NCBI RefSeq assembly: GCF_000185905.1
Contig: NC_014923.1
Coordinates: 2,689,501-2,753,500 of the forward strand
From: Mesorhizobium ciceri biovar biserrulae WSM1271
Lineage (GTDB): Bacteria > Pseudomonadota > Alphaproteobacteria > Rhizobiales > Rhizobiaceae
Direction: 5' to 3'
Length of the DNA stretch: 64,000 nucleotides
Shown: positions 48,647 through 57,770 of the stretch, in pieces
Layout of the letters: each line of letters begins with the position of its first letter
Position numbering within the stretch: the stretch's first letter is position 1
Translations under genes and position numbers: made by a program
Notes under the pieces: generated by a model
The model's database searches: none
What the model saw: only the letters and a program-made list of their open reading frames with translations
What the model was told of the DNA's origin: nothing

Positions 48647-50176
48647 TCAGCGAGTGACGTCCACGGTAATCGTCTTCAGGTCGCACATTTCCATCAGCGT
48701 GTGCCGACCCCCGGTGCGGCCGAGGCCGCTCTGCGTCCCGGCGGCGCCGCCGGCAGGAATATGCGGCTCCCAATAGCAGCTCATCTCATTGATGTTGACG
48801 ATGCCGACCCTCAGGCTTTCGGCAAAGGCAAAGGCGTTCTTGATGGTGCTGGTGAAGACCGCGGCCGACAGGCCGTAGGGGCTGGACGCCGCAAGTTCCA
48901 TCGCCTCCTCGTCGGTCTCGAAGGTCAGGACGGGTGCAACCGGCCCGAAGGATTCCTCGACGTTGAGCAGGCTTTCCCGGGTCAGTCCTGTGACGATCGA
49001 CGGCTCGAAATAGAGATTGGTGGCAAAACCCGACGCCACATTGCCGCCGGTGACGATCTCGGCGCCACGAGCGCGGGCGTCCGCAATGTGGCTGAGCACC
49101 TTGTCGACGGCGACCGCATTGTTGATCGGCCCCATCGTCGTCGCGGGATCGAAAGGGTCGCCCATTTTCACCTTCGCGGCCGCTTTCACCAGACCTTCGA
49201 TAAACCGGTCATGGATGGATTTATGCACCAGCACACGTTCGGTGGCCGTGCAGATCTGCCCGGCATTGGCAAAGCAGCCGGCCCCCACCTGAGCGGCGGC
49301 CATGTCGATATCGGCATCGGCCAGGACGATGGTCGGACCGTTGCCGCCCATTTCGAGCAGAAGCGGCTTGCCCGCGCCACGCCGGGCGATCGTCGCGCCG
49401 GTGGCGGAACTGCCGGTGAAGCCGATGGCATGGGTGCCCGGATGAACGACGGCCTCGTCGCCCACCTCCGCACCATCTCCCAGAACGAGATTGATGGCGC
49501 CGTCCGGCAAGCCCGCCTCGATGAAGCATTCGACAAGTGCCGTGGCAATCAGCGATGTCGTCGGCGCCGGCACCCAGACAACGGTGTTGCCCGTTGCGAC
49601 GGCCGGTCCGAGATAGTAGAGGCAGGGCAGGGCGAGCGGGAAATTCCATGGCGTGATGATGGCAAAGATGCCCTTCGGCTGCAGGAAGCTGAAGGCGCGC
49701 TTGTTGGCATCGGCCAGGGGAAACGCCGCCGTCTCCAGCCACTTCATCTGCTCTGCCGCATTGCGGAAACCGAGAGCTGCCGCCGATGCTTCGGCCTTTG
49801 CCTCGCTGTGGAAGGGCTTACCCTGTTCCAGGCAGAGCAGGTGGGCAAGCTCTTCGGCGCGCCTGTCGATCGCGTCGGCGATGCGTATGCACAATTGAGC
49901 GCGTGCGAAGGTTCCCATCTTGCGCATGGTCTCGCGTGCGCCTTCGGCGGCTTTCACCGCGCGACCGACATCGGCACGGGTGGAAAGGGAGAGATAGCCG
50001 AGATGCTCGCCCGTCGAAGGACTATCGATTTTCAGGAATCTGCCGGAGCTGCCGGCAATCCACTCGCCGCCGATGCGGTTGATGCCGATACGGGCGGCTG
50101 CTTCCGGCTCCGAGACGATCGCCATGCCACGCAGGTTGGGGCCTTCGAGAGAAGATTTGAAATGGACTGTCATCAT
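48647..50176 (-). CDS. NAD(P)-dependent aldehyde dehydrogenase
   Basis: This 509-residue ALDH has ITPWNFPLALPCLYYLGPAVATGNTVVW, FTGSSATGATIARRGAGKPLLLEMGGNGPTIVL (catalytic Glu), FANAGQICTATERVLVH (catalytic Cys) and VEESFGPVAPVL. Lengths and motifs fit the succinate-semialdehyde/glycolaldehyde-type group. It is the last gene of the minus-strand unit and overlaps the creatininase-family gene by four bases. It would oxidise the aldehyde made by the GMC enzyme or another step to the acid. The exact substrate is unknown. Confidence 0.92.
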   Translation of the reverse strand: MMTVHFKSSLEGPNLRGMAIVSEPEAAARIGINRIGGEWIAGSSGRFLKIDSPSTGEHLGYLSLSTRADVGRAVKAAEGARETMRKMGTFARAQLCIRIADAIDRRAEELAHLLCLEQGKPFHSEAKAEASAAALGFRNAAEQMKWLETAAFPLADANKRAFSFLQPKGIFAIITPWNFPLALPCLYYLGPAVATGNTVVWVPAPTTSLIATALVECFIEAGLPDGAINLVLGDGAEVGDEAVVHPGTHAIGFTGSSATGATIARRGAGKPLLLEMGGNGPTIVLADADIDMAAAQVGAGCFANAGQICTATERVLVHKSIHDRFIEGLVKAAAKVKMGDPFDPATTMGPINNAVAVDKVLSHIADARARGAEIVTGGNVASGFATNLYFEPSIVTGLTRESLLNVEESFGPVAPVLTFETDEEAMELAASSPYGLSAAVFTSTIKNAFAFAESLRVGIVNINEMSCYWEPHIPAGGAAGTQSGLGRTGGRHTLMEMCDLKTITVDVTR

Positions 50177-50979
50177 GCGTTCCTTTGGCCGAATTCGGAT
50201 TGGATGTTCAAAATGGCGGCGCGGCTGCGTTCCACGGCTGCGATGAAAAGTCTGCTGCCGGCCTCCGCGCTTGCCTGCGATGGCGTGCCGATGACGCCGT
50301 TGTCGCGGATGGCTTCGAAACGGCGCCAGACGGTGACGGCCGGCGCGGCGTAAAGGTGAGGATCCGGCCAGGATGGCGGAGTGCCGCCTGGCGGGATGAG
50401 ATCGCGGCGAACGCTGTCGCCAAGCACATGCATCATCAACGACGTTTCAAGCGCGCAAGCGTGACCGGTGCCTGTGGCGGCATCGGGCAGGGCCTGCGCC
50501 GCCACGTCGGCGATGAGATCGAAATACGAGAAACCCGCGGTGACGATGCCACGCTTGCCAAGGGTGGTGATCGCCACCTGGATGGCGGCGCGGTTTCCGC
50601 CATGGCCGTTCAGCATGACCGGCAGGAAGCCGTCTTCGGCAAGGCAGGTGCAGAGATCGACGAGAACGGCGATGAAGATCTGCGGGCTGAGGCTCATGGT
50701 GCCGGAGAAGGAGCGATGATGCTCGGACGAGCCATAGGCGAAAGGTTCGGCGACACGGATGGAGGCCTGTCCTTCCGCCGCGGCGAGCGCAACCGCTTCC
50801 GCAAGCCAGCAATCGACGCCGAGCGGCAGATGCGGGCCATGTTGCTCGACAGCGCCGAGCGGTAGAATGACGACGGGTTTATGCACGCCGGCTGTCGCGT
50901 GTCTTTCCGTATCCGGGGAGGTCATCAGCGCAAAGCTGGATCCAGGCGGGATCGGCAAGGCCGGAGCTGGCTCGTTCAT
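50173..50979 (-). CDS. Creatininase-family amidohydrolase
   Basis: The 268-residue protein carries the metal ligands of the creatinine amidohydrolase family: LPLGAVEQHGPHLPLGVD (Glu, His, Asp), LNGHGGNRAAIQVA (His) and HACALETSLMMHVLG (Glu). The family opens cyclic amides (creatinine, 3-dehydro-scyllo-inosose-type lactones, formamide intermediates such as FAPy). The ATG at 50977-50979 overlaps the permease stop by four bases; the ORF upstream of it is a shadow of the permease. Here it probably hydrolyses a cyclic or amide intermediate of the imported compound. Confidence 0.88.
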   Translation of the reverse strand: MNEPAPALPIPPGSSFALMTSPDTERHATAGVHKPVVILPLGAVEQHGPHLPLGVDCWLAEAVALAAAEGQASIRVAEPFAYGSSEHHRSFSGTMSLSPQIFIAVLVDLCTCLAEDGFLPVMLNGHGGNRAAIQVAITTLGKRGIVTAGFSYFDLIADVAAQALPDAATGTGHACALETSLMMHVLGDSVRRDLIPPGGTPPSWPDPHLYAAPAVTVWRRFEAIRDNGVIGTPSQASAEAGSRLFIAAVERSRAAILNIQSEFGQRNA

Positions 50980-51950
50980 CGTGCTGCCTCGACAAGCCGG
51001 GCCTTGGCGTAGGTCATGCCGGAATCGGCCAGGAGAGCGACCATGATGATTGCTCCCTTGTAGAGTTCGAGGCTGGACGGGTCCGTGCCGAACACCCGAA
51101 GCGCCGTCGTCAGCAGGCTGACGATCAGCGCGCCGACGACCGCGCCCCACACCGTTCCCCTGCCGCCGAAAATACTGGTGCCGCCAAGTACGGCCGCGGC
51201 GATCGCGTCCAGAAGCAGCGAGGTCCCGCCGATGTTGGGCGTCACGACCGGCACCCGGCTGATCATGATCACGGCTGTCAGGAAGACGAAGATACTGGAG
51301 GCGCAATAGACGAGGATCGTGTGTTTCGTCACCGGGATGCCGGCAAGTTCCGCGGCTCCGGCATCCGATCCGAGCGCATAGGTACGCAGCCCGAAACGGC
51401 TGTGCCACATCAGGATTGCTGCTACGGCGACGATCAGCAGCGTTGCGAAAATGACATTGGGAATGCCGAAGCTGCGTTCGATGCCGACCGCGCGAAGCGT
51501 CGGATCCTTCAGCATCAGGACGCCTTTGGAGGCAACGGCAAGCGTTGCGCCCTGCAGCGCGACCATTGTGGCCAATGTCGTCACGAAGGGCGGTATCTTC
51601 AACAGTGCGATAACGGCGCCGTTCGCGAGGCCGATCACCACCATCACGGCAAAGCCGACGAGCAAGGCAAGCGGCAGGCTGGCGCCGCCGTCGATCAGGC
51701 TGGCGATGAAGACGGCACAGAAGGCGACGCCGACGCCGGCGGACAGGTCGATGCCTGCCGTCAGCAGAACGATCAGGGCGCCAAGCGCCAGTATGGCGAT
51801 CGGGGTCGCCTGGGCGACGATGTTGATGAGGCTGGCGGTTGAAACGATGCGGGCGTCGATGAGCGCGAAGATCGCCAGCAGGATGACCAGCAGGATCAAC
51901 GGCGAGAGGTCGAGAAAGCGCCTGCACCAAATGTTCTGTTGGCGGGTCAT
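50976..51950 (-). CDS. Sugar-type ABC transporter permease (RbsC family)
   Basis: The 324-residue permease has eight to ten hydrophobic segments and the RbsC motifs ALIVLLTAGIDLSAGVGVAFC, GLANGAVIALLKIPPFVTTLATM and SLLLDAIAAAVLGGTSIFGGRGTVWGAVVGALIV. It starts at the ATG at 51948-51950 with an AGAGAA-type site. It is the second RbsC-type protein in this operon; the first is fused to the ATPase at 52994. Together they would form a heterodimeric channel, which in ordinary ribose systems is a homodimer. It overlaps the creatininase-family gene by four bases. Confidence 0.88.
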   Translation of the reverse strand: MTRQQNIWCRRFLDLSPLILLVILLAIFALIDARIVSTASLINIVAQATPIAILALGALIVLLTAGIDLSAGVGVAFCAVFIASLIDGGASLPLALLVGFAVMVVIGLANGAVIALLKIPPFVTTLATMVALQGATLAVASKGVLMLKDPTLRAVGIERSFGIPNVIFATLLIVAVAAILMWHSRFGLRTYALGSDAGAAELAGIPVTKHTILVYCASSIFVFLTAVIMISRVPVVTPNIGGTSLLLDAIAAAVLGGTSIFGGRGTVWGAVVGALIVSLLTTALRVFGTDPSSLELYKGAIIMVALLADSGMTYAKARLVEAAR

Positions 51951-51960
51951 GAGGGTTCTC

Positions 51961-52983
51961 TCATCGGATGTGCCAATCTTCGACCGGTTCGCGCAGGCCT
52001 GATTTGACGCTGCGCAGGATTGCATCATTGACGGCGACGGCGCGCAGGGCGTCGTCGAGCGGCATCACGAAAGGGGTTTCGTCGCGAACCGCGGAAATGA
52101 AATGGTGGACCTCCTCGAAGAGATCCCCCGTGATGCGGCCATTGACGGTCGGCCAGTGCAAGGCGTCGGGCTGCGACCACTGTCCATGCGATAGGATACG
52201 TAGACCGTGGTCGCGCACGTCGAGGTCGATCATGCCTTCAGTGCCGATGATTTCGGTGCGCGCCCAGATGCCGGTCGGAACGGTCGGTGGCAGCGTCCAG
52301 CCGAAGTAGAGCTGTCCGCTCATTCCGTTCGACAGCTCGACGGTGGAGAAGATCGCGTCTTCGGAGCGAACTCCGAGCGAAGGCATGAGCTTGGCGACCG
52401 ATCGGGAGTAGACGGCGATGATGTCTGAACCTGAGATCCATTGCAGCGCATCCACGTCGTGCACGCCGAGGTAGAAGCAGACGCTCGAGTTTCCGTTCAT
52501 GCGAAGACCGACTTCGCGATTGGTGAAACGGCCGCTGCTGCCGTGGATCGGCTCGCCGATCCGCCCGGATTTCACCGCTGCCGCGGCTTCGCAATAGCGC
52601 GGGTCGAACCGCAGGATGTGGCCGACCAACAGACGCGCGCCGTTTCTCTCCGCCGCTTTCGCAATCGCCTTGGCAGCGGAAAGATCATGAGCCATCGGTT
52701 TTTCGAGCAGCACCGGCTTGCCGGCATCGAGCAGAGTGCGGCAGACGTCTTCATGCAGCGTATCGGGTGCCGCCACTATGTAGGCGTCGGCGGCATTGGC
52801 AGTCAGCGCGGCGGCGGCATCGGTGAAATGCCGTACGCCGAAATCGGACGCGGCCTTGCTTCCCGAGGCAGCGTTCGGATCAACGAATGCCGATAGTTCC
52901 GCGACAGGGCTCTCGGCAACCACCTGCGCATGCAGGAGACCCATGTAGCCGGCACCGACGATGGCGATCTTCAATTTGCTCAA
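51961..52983 (-). CDS. Gfo/Idh/MocA-family dehydrogenase
   Basis: The 340-residue protein starts with LKIAIVGAGYMGLLHAQVV (NAD motif). It has PDTLHEDVCRTLLDAGKPVLLEKPMAHDL (the conserved Glu-Lys-Pro) and HILRFDPRY, then GVHDVDALQWISG with the catalytic-region His. The family oxidises or reduces sugars, inositols and amino sugars with NAD(P). The best start is a TTG at 52981-52983: an AAGGAGG site sits 5 bases upstream and overlaps the stop of the transporter gene, while no ATG or GTG fits. It is placed among transporter genes, so it acts on the imported compound. Confidence 0.87.
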   Translation of the reverse strand: MSKLKIAIVGAGYMGLLHAQVVAESPVAELSAFVDPNAASGSKAASDFGVRHFTDAAAALTANAADAYIVAAPDTLHEDVCRTLLDAGKPVLLEKPMAHDLSAAKAIAKAAERNGARLLVGHILRFDPRYCEAAAAVKSGRIGEPIHGSSGRFTNREVGLRMNGNSSVCFYLGVHDVDALQWISGSDIIAVYSRSVAKLMPSLGVRSEDAIFSTVELSNGMSGQLYFGWTLPPTVPTGIWARTEIIGTEGMIDLDVRDHGLRILSHGQWSQPDALHWPTVNGRITGDLFEEVHHFISAVRDETPFVMPLDDALRAVAVNDAILRSVKSGLREPVEDWHIR

Positions 52984-52993
52984 AGGGTCCTCC

Positions 52994-55537
52994 TTACAGG
53001 CATGGTGCAAGGTTGGATGCTGGCCGGGGTGCGCAGGCTGGTGGTGTGATCGTGCGATCACCGAAGGCCAGCGTCATCACATCTTCTTCCGTCGCCCCAC
53101 GCGCCAGCGTGCCGACAGAGTGGCCTTCGCGCATGACGACGATGCGGTCGGCAACGCCGAGGACCTCGGGCAACTCGCTCGACACCATGAGGATCGCCGC
53201 GCCCTCGGCCTTCAATCTTGCGATCAGGTGATGGAGTTCGGACTTTGCGCCGACGTCGACGCCGCGTGTCGGCTCGTCGAGCAGGATGATCTTCGGCTTG
53301 GTGGCAAGCCATTTGCCGATGACGACCTTCTGCTGATTGCCGCCCGAGAGTTCGATGGCCATCTTGTCGGGCTGGGCCGGCCGCACGCCGAGTGAGCCGA
53401 TGAGATCGCGCGCGAGAGCCAGGATGTGGCGAGGTCTCAGCAGGCCGAAGTGACTGTTGTCGCGAATCCAGGCGAGGGACAGGTTATCCCTGATCGACAT
53501 CGTGCCGACGAAGCCTTCCAGATGCCGATCTTCCGGTATGTAGACGATGCCGGCGCGATTGGCGGCCTTGGTGTCGCCGCCGGTCTGCTGCCCGCCGAAA
53601 ATTCTGAGCGTGCCGCCATGCATGGGATCGAGGCCGGCAATCAGCCTGAGCACTTCGGAGCGGCCGCTGCCCATCAGGCCGGCGAGCGCGACGATTTCGC
53701 CCCTGCACACGCTGAGCGTGGCCGACTTCAAGAGCTTGCCATCGGAAATGTTGCTGATCTCGACCGCGGTTTCGCCGACTTGCGCTTCGAGATAGGGGAA
53801 GATGTCGCCGACATCGCGCCCGACCATCATGGCGACGATCTCGGCCTCGCTGGTCTGGCTGGTCTGGCGCTCGCCGATGAAGCGTCCGTCACGCAGAACG
53901 ACGACGCGGTCGCACTGGCTGAAGATCTCTTCCATCTTGTGCGAGATGTAGAGGATGCCGGCGCCGCGAGCTCTCAGCCTGTCGATCAGGTCGTAGAGCT
54001 GGTCGCGCTCGCGGTTGGAGAGCGCGCTGGTCGGCTCGTCCATGATGAAGAACCAGGCATCGGACAGAACGGCACGGGCAATTTCCACCATCTGCCGGTG
54101 CCCGACGGAAAGCGTTCGCAGCTCCGCGGCAATGTCGATATCGAGCGACAGCTCGTCCATGATGGCCTTCGCATCGCGCCGCATCCGGGCCCGGTCGAGA
54201 AATCCCAGGCGGGTGTGCGGCTCGCGGCCGATGAAGAGATTCTCCGCCACCGTCAGGTCCGGCGAAAGGCTGAAATGCTGATGGATGACGCTGATGCCCT
54301 TGGCATCGCTGGGGGAGTGGAACTGGACGGCGTTGCCGTCGATGGCGATCTCACCCTCGTCCGGGCGATGCAGACCAGAAATGCACTTCACCAGTGTCGA
54401 TTTCCCGGCCCCGTTCTCGCCGGCAAGTCCCACCACCTCGCCAGCCGAGACGGCAAAGCTGACACCGTCGAGTGCCTTGACGCCCGGAAAAGACTTGCCA
54501 AGCCCGCGCAAGGCGATGCTGTGTTTGCCGACCGATGTTGCGGCGGTGTTGCGGGGCGACGGGGTGGACTTGCGGCCACCGGTCTTGAACAAGGCGGCGA
54601 CACTCTCCGGCTGGCTGGTGAGAACGGCCACCAGAATGAGGCTCGCGGTCACGAAATAGATCAGGATCTGCGGCACCTGCAGGAAGGACAGGCCGGTGTT
54701 GATGACGCCCAGCAGCAGCGCCCCGATCGCCGTTCCCCAGATCGAGCCCTGGCCGCCGGAGAGTTTCGTGCCGCCGATGATCGCGGCTGTGATGGCTGTA
54801 AATTCAAGGCCGGTGCCGGCAAGCGGCTGTGCCGAACCAAGGCGGCCGATGGTGAGGATCGCGCCGAGCCCGGCTGTCGCACCGGCAATCAGGTAGACGG
54901 AGATGCGCACGAGGTCGACGGGAACCAGAGAGGCCCGCGCCGCCCCCGCATTGCCGCCGATCGCATAGATCCAACGCCCGTATACCGTTCGATTGAGCAC
55001 GAACCACCAGAGGCTCAGGCAGATGGCGGCGATGATGACGGAGACCGGCAGCAGGCCGATTGTCTCGCGTCCGGCGAAAAGCAGGACCGGATCGGCGACC
55101 GCGATGCTGGATGCGCCGGAGAGACTGAGCGCCAGGCCGCGCGCGAACGCCATGGTGGCGAGCGTTGCGATGAAGGGAGAGATGCCGGCAAAGCCGATCA
55201 GCGCTCCATTGAGCAGACCTATCGCGGCACCGCCACCGATCGCGGCGAGAAGGCTCAGGCTCGCCGAGCCGGTTGCCGTATAGGCAAGACCCGCGGCGAT
55301 GCCGGAACAGGCGAGGTTGCTGCCGACGGAAATATCGATGCCGCGCGCGATGATCACGGCCGTCATGGCAAAGGAGATGAGGGCGATGACCGCACTCTGC
55401 TGCGCGATGCTGACAAGGTTGCCGGTCGACAGAAAGCGCGGATCGATCCAGCCGAAGACGGCGATGGCGACCAGCAGCACCGCGATGAGAACCGGTTCGT
55501 TGCGCCGTAGTAACGGAGAGGTCCAGGACTGGAACAT
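52994..55537 (-). CDS. Fused sugar-type ABC transporter: RbsC permease plus RbsA double ATPase
   Basis: One 847-residue ORF joins two usually separate proteins. Residues 1-320 are an RbsC permease (AMTAVIIARGIDISVGSNLACSG, SPFIATLATMAFARG, EFTAITAAIIGGTKLSGGQGSIWG). After a short Ser/Pro linker, residues about 335-835 are a tandem RbsA-type ATPase. The first half has LAGENGAGKSTLVKCISG, LSVGHRQMVEIARA and MDEPTSALS. The second half has LAGLMGSGRSEVLRLIAG, ELSGGNQQKVVIGKWLA and LLDEPTRGVDVG. The second nucleotide site is the degenerate kind seen in RbsA. It works with the binding protein encoded before it and the RbsC-type permease at 50976. The linked chain fixes the ATPase to one permease half. 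Confidence 0.9.
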   Translation of the reverse strand: MFQSWTSPLLRRNEPVLIAVLLVAIAVFGWIDPRFLSTGNLVSIAQQSAVIALISFAMTAVIIARGIDISVGSNLACSGIAAGLAYTATGSASLSLLAAIGGGAAIGLLNGALIGFAGISPFIATLATMAFARGLALSLSGASSIAVADPVLLFAGRETIGLLPVSVIIAAICLSLWWFVLNRTVYGRWIYAIGGNAGAARASLVPVDLVRISVYLIAGATAGLGAILTIGRLGSAQPLAGTGLEFTAITAAIIGGTKLSGGQGSIWGTAIGALLLGVINTGLSFLQVPQILIYFVTASLILVAVLTSQPESVAALFKTGGRKSTPSPRNTAATSVGKHSIALRGLGKSFPGVKALDGVSFAVSAGEVVGLAGENGAGKSTLVKCISGLHRPDEGEIAIDGNAVQFHSPSDAKGISVIHQHFSLSPDLTVAENLFIGREPHTRLGFLDRARMRRDAKAIMDELSLDIDIAAELRTLSVGHRQMVEIARAVLSDAWFFIMDEPTSALSNRERDQLYDLIDRLRARGAGILYISHKMEEIFSQCDRVVVLRDGRFIGERQTSQTSEAEIVAMMVGRDVGDIFPYLEAQVGETAVEISNISDGKLLKSATLSVCRGEIVALAGLMGSGRSEVLRLIAGLDPMHGGTLRIFGGQQTGGDTKAANRAGIVYIPEDRHLEGFVGTMSIRDNLSLAWIRDNSHFGLLRPRHILALARDLIGSLGVRPAQPDKMAIELSGGNQQKVVIGKWLATKPKIILLDEPTRGVDVGAKSELHHLIARLKAEGAAILMVSSELPEVLGVADRIVVMREGHSVGTLARGATEEDVMTLAFGDRTITPPACAPRPASNLAPCL

Positions 55538-55610
55538 GGGTCGGTCCTCTTATCGAGCATCATGCGCGGTCACCACGGAAGCGGCGACGGCGATCGTCAG
55601 GAAAAGGGGA

Positions 55611-55634
55611 CGCCGGATGATACGTCATCCGGCG
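55611..55634 (-). promoter_or_regulatory. Hairpin between binding-protein and fused transporter genes
   Basis: CGCCGGATGA (55611-55620) and TCATCCGGCG (55625-55634) form a perfect 10-base-pair stem with a 4-base loop. It starts 19 bases beyond the binding-protein stop and lies 73 bases before the permease-ATPase start. There is no U-tract. Confidence 0.6.
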
Positions 55635-55653
55635 CTTGAGCCGCTTTAGGCTG

Positions 55654-56673
55654 TTACTTTGCCAGGGTCATGGCGGTCGCCGGAACCTTGGGACCGAGTT
55701 GCTCGGTATAGTTCTTGGCTTCCACCGCCTCCTTGTCGGTGTTGATGTATTCGAAGGTGAGGCCATCCGCCTTGAGCTTCGCCGCCGTCGCATCCGAGGT
55801 CACGAAATAGGTCGGCATGTAGAGATCCTGCGGCAGCTTTTCGCCGTTGGCCAGGCGAGCGGCAACGGCGATGTTCCAGTAGCCGACACGATAGGCGCCG
55901 GTCAGCACGTCCATCACCATCTTGCCGTCGTCGATCAGCGGCTTCATCTCGGCGTCGCCGTCATAGCCGCCGTAGAGCAGCTGGGTTCCCATCGAACTGG
56001 CAACGGAATCGGCTGCCAGGCAAAGGCTGTCGGAGATGCAGCCGATGGCCTTCAGGTCCGGATAGGTGGTGAGCCATGTCTGGGCGGCATTCGTTGCCTT
56101 GGCTGCGTCCCAGCCGGTCGGCTCGATGCCGACGACCTTGATGTCCGGAAACTCCTTTTTCAGGGTTTCGACAAAGCCTTTTTCGCGCGTGTCGGACACG
56201 AAGTTGCCACGCGAACCGACGAGCAGGGCGACTTCGCCCTTGCCGCCAAGCGACTTGCCGAGCGCGCGGGCAACCATCGACATGTTGTCGTAGTCCGGAT
56301 AGAGCGTCGAATAGTTCGAGCCTGCCTCGACCTTGTTGCCCATGGTGATCACCGGAATGCCGGCGGCGGTGGCTTTCTGGATCACCGGAATGACCGCGTT
56401 CTTGTCGATCGGATCGATCAGGATCGCGCTGACGCCCTGATTGATGAAATTCTCGATGATGCTGACCTGTTTTTCCAGGCTACCCTCGGCGCTCTGCCAG
56501 GTGGATTTCACCCCATAGTCGGCGGCAGCCACGTCGCCAGCTTCCTTCATGCGGACAAAGAAGGAGTTCTGCAAGTCGATTGCCGCAAGTCCAAGAACCT
56601 TTTCCGCGGCAAGCGAGGGCGTTGCGATGGCGAGTGCAAGCAGAGCAATGGATGCTTTCAGGGAAATGCGCAT
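55654..56673 (-). CDS. Sugar-type ABC transporter binding protein (RbsB family)
   Basis: The 339-residue protein has a signal peptide (MRISLKASIALLALAIATPSLA). It then has the periplasmic-binding protein 4 fold: VLGLAAIDLQNSFFVRMKEAGDVAAADYG, QVSIIENFINQGVSAILIDPIDKNAVIPVIQKATAAGIPVITMGNKV. CISDSLCLAADSVASSMG supplies hinge residues. RbsB relatives bind ribose, inositol, autoinducer-2 or other small polyols. Its ligand should be the substrate of the deacylase, dehydratase, creatininase-family and alcohol dehydrogenase enzymes in this regulon. An AGGAG site precedes the ATG. Confidence 0.9.
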   Translation of the reverse strand: MRISLKASIALLALAIATPSLAAEKVLGLAAIDLQNSFFVRMKEAGDVAAADYGVKSTWQSAEGSLEKQVSIIENFINQGVSAILIDPIDKNAVIPVIQKATAAGIPVITMGNKVEAGSNYSTLYPDYDNMSMVARALGKSLGGKGEVALLVGSRGNFVSDTREKGFVETLKKEFPDIKVVGIEPTGWDAAKATNAAQTWLTTYPDLKAIGCISDSLCLAADSVASSMGTQLLYGGYDGDAEMKPLIDDGKMVMDVLTGAYRVGYWNIAVAARLANGEKLPQDLYMPTYFVTSDATAAKLKADGLTFEYINTDKEAVEAKNYTEQLGPKVPATAMTLAK

Positions 56674-56831
56674 GTTTCAGTTCTCCTCTTGTTGCGACAG
56701 GACGATTCTTCGCCTCTTTTTCATGTCCCGCACGACGACCGTCCCAGCGACAGGCATTCCGGCGGTATTCCGCGGCACTCGTGCCGTATCCATGTCGGGC
56801 CGCGTCCTGCGTGGACCGGCCTTTCTCGACC

Positions 56832-57770
56832 TCAGCCGTTCAGGCCTTCGACACCGGCGCCGCAGACAAGCCCGGCGATGCGGGCGCCGCGCGGTGGCTT
56901 GAAAGCTCCGCTCATCAACGCGGCCAGCGATGCCGCGCCGCTGAGGTCGGCGGCGATGCCGAATTCGAACCAGAGCAATTCAGCGGCTTTCTGCATGTCC
57001 GCATCCTCGACAAGGACGATGTCGTCGACGTGCTTGGCGACGATCTCGTAGATACTTTCGTCCGTGCGGCCGCAGGCCATGGTCGCAACCTTCGTCGTTA
57101 TCTCGGGCAAGCGAACGACACGGCCGGCAGTCAGGGAGGCGTGAAGGGTCGGTGAACCGGTCGGCTCGACACCAACGATCCTGGCGTCGGGTTTGACGTG
57201 CTTCAGGACTTCGGACATGCCACTGATGAGGCCGCCTCCGCCGATCGCGACGATGTAGATGTCGGCATCGGGAATCTGGTCGACCATCTCCAGCGCCACG
57301 GTTCCCTGGCCGGACACGATCTGCGCATCGGCGAAGGGATGCATGTAGAAGGCGCCGCGCGCTTTTGCCTCGGCCAATGCAGCCTCATGCGCTTCATCCC
57401 AGACCTTGCCTTCGAAGCGAACGTCAGCGCCCCATTTGCGCAGCTTTTCCGCCTTCAGCGGGCTTGCATTGTTCGGCAGGTAGATGGTGGCGGGAGCGCC
57501 GGCCCGGGCAGCCACATAGGCGGTGGCCAGGCCGTGATTGCCGCCGGATGCGGCGACCAGTCCGTTTTCGATCCGGCCCGGCTCGAGCGTTTTCACCCGG
57601 TTCGTGGCGCCCCGGATCTTGAAGGAGCCGCTCACCTGGAGGCATTCGAGTTTCAAATAGACATCATTTTGGAGGTTCGCGCCCGTGGCATGGTCGAGCT
57701 TGACGACCGGGGTGCGCCGTATGAAGGGGGCAATGCGCCGGGCAGCCGCCATGATGTCTTCATGGCTCAT
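56832..57770 (-). CDS. PLP-dependent threonine/serine dehydratase-like enzyme (EutB-like)
   Basis: The 312-residue fold-type II PLP enzyme has LKLECLQVSGSFKIRGATNRV (Schiff-base Lys), AASGGNHGLATAYVAARAG, VAIGGGGLISGMSEVL (phosphate loop) and VCGAGVEGLNG. It lacks the ACT regulatory domain of biosynthetic IlvA, so it is a catabolic dehydratase. The pairing with a DoeB/EutE-type deacylase resembles eutB-eutE of (hydroxy)ectoine use in rhizobia, where EutB dehydrates a 3-hydroxy amino acid. The transporter here is of the sugar type and no ectoine transporter genes are present, so the substrate may differ. It overlaps the deacylase gene by 11 bases. Confidence 0.85.
   Translation of the reverse strand: MSHEDIMAAARRIAPFIRRTPVVKLDHATGANLQNDVYLKLECLQVSGSFKIRGATNRVKTLEPGRIENGLVAASGGNHGLATAYVAARAGAPATIYLPNNASPLKAEKLRKWGADVRFEGKVWDEAHEAALAEAKARGAFYMHPFADAQIVSGQGTVALEMVDQIPDADIYIVAIGGGGLISGMSEVLKHVKPDARIVGVEPTGSPTLHASLTAGRVVRLPEITTKVATMACGRTDESIYEIVAKHVDDIVLVEDADMQKAAELLWFEFGIAADLSGAASLAALMSGAFKPPRGARIAGLVCGAGVEGLNG

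Noticed and set aside
53426..55510. Long plus-strand ORF (694 codons) over the RbsCA fusion
   Set aside because: Antisense shadow of the transporter; highly charged, low-complexity translation with no family features.
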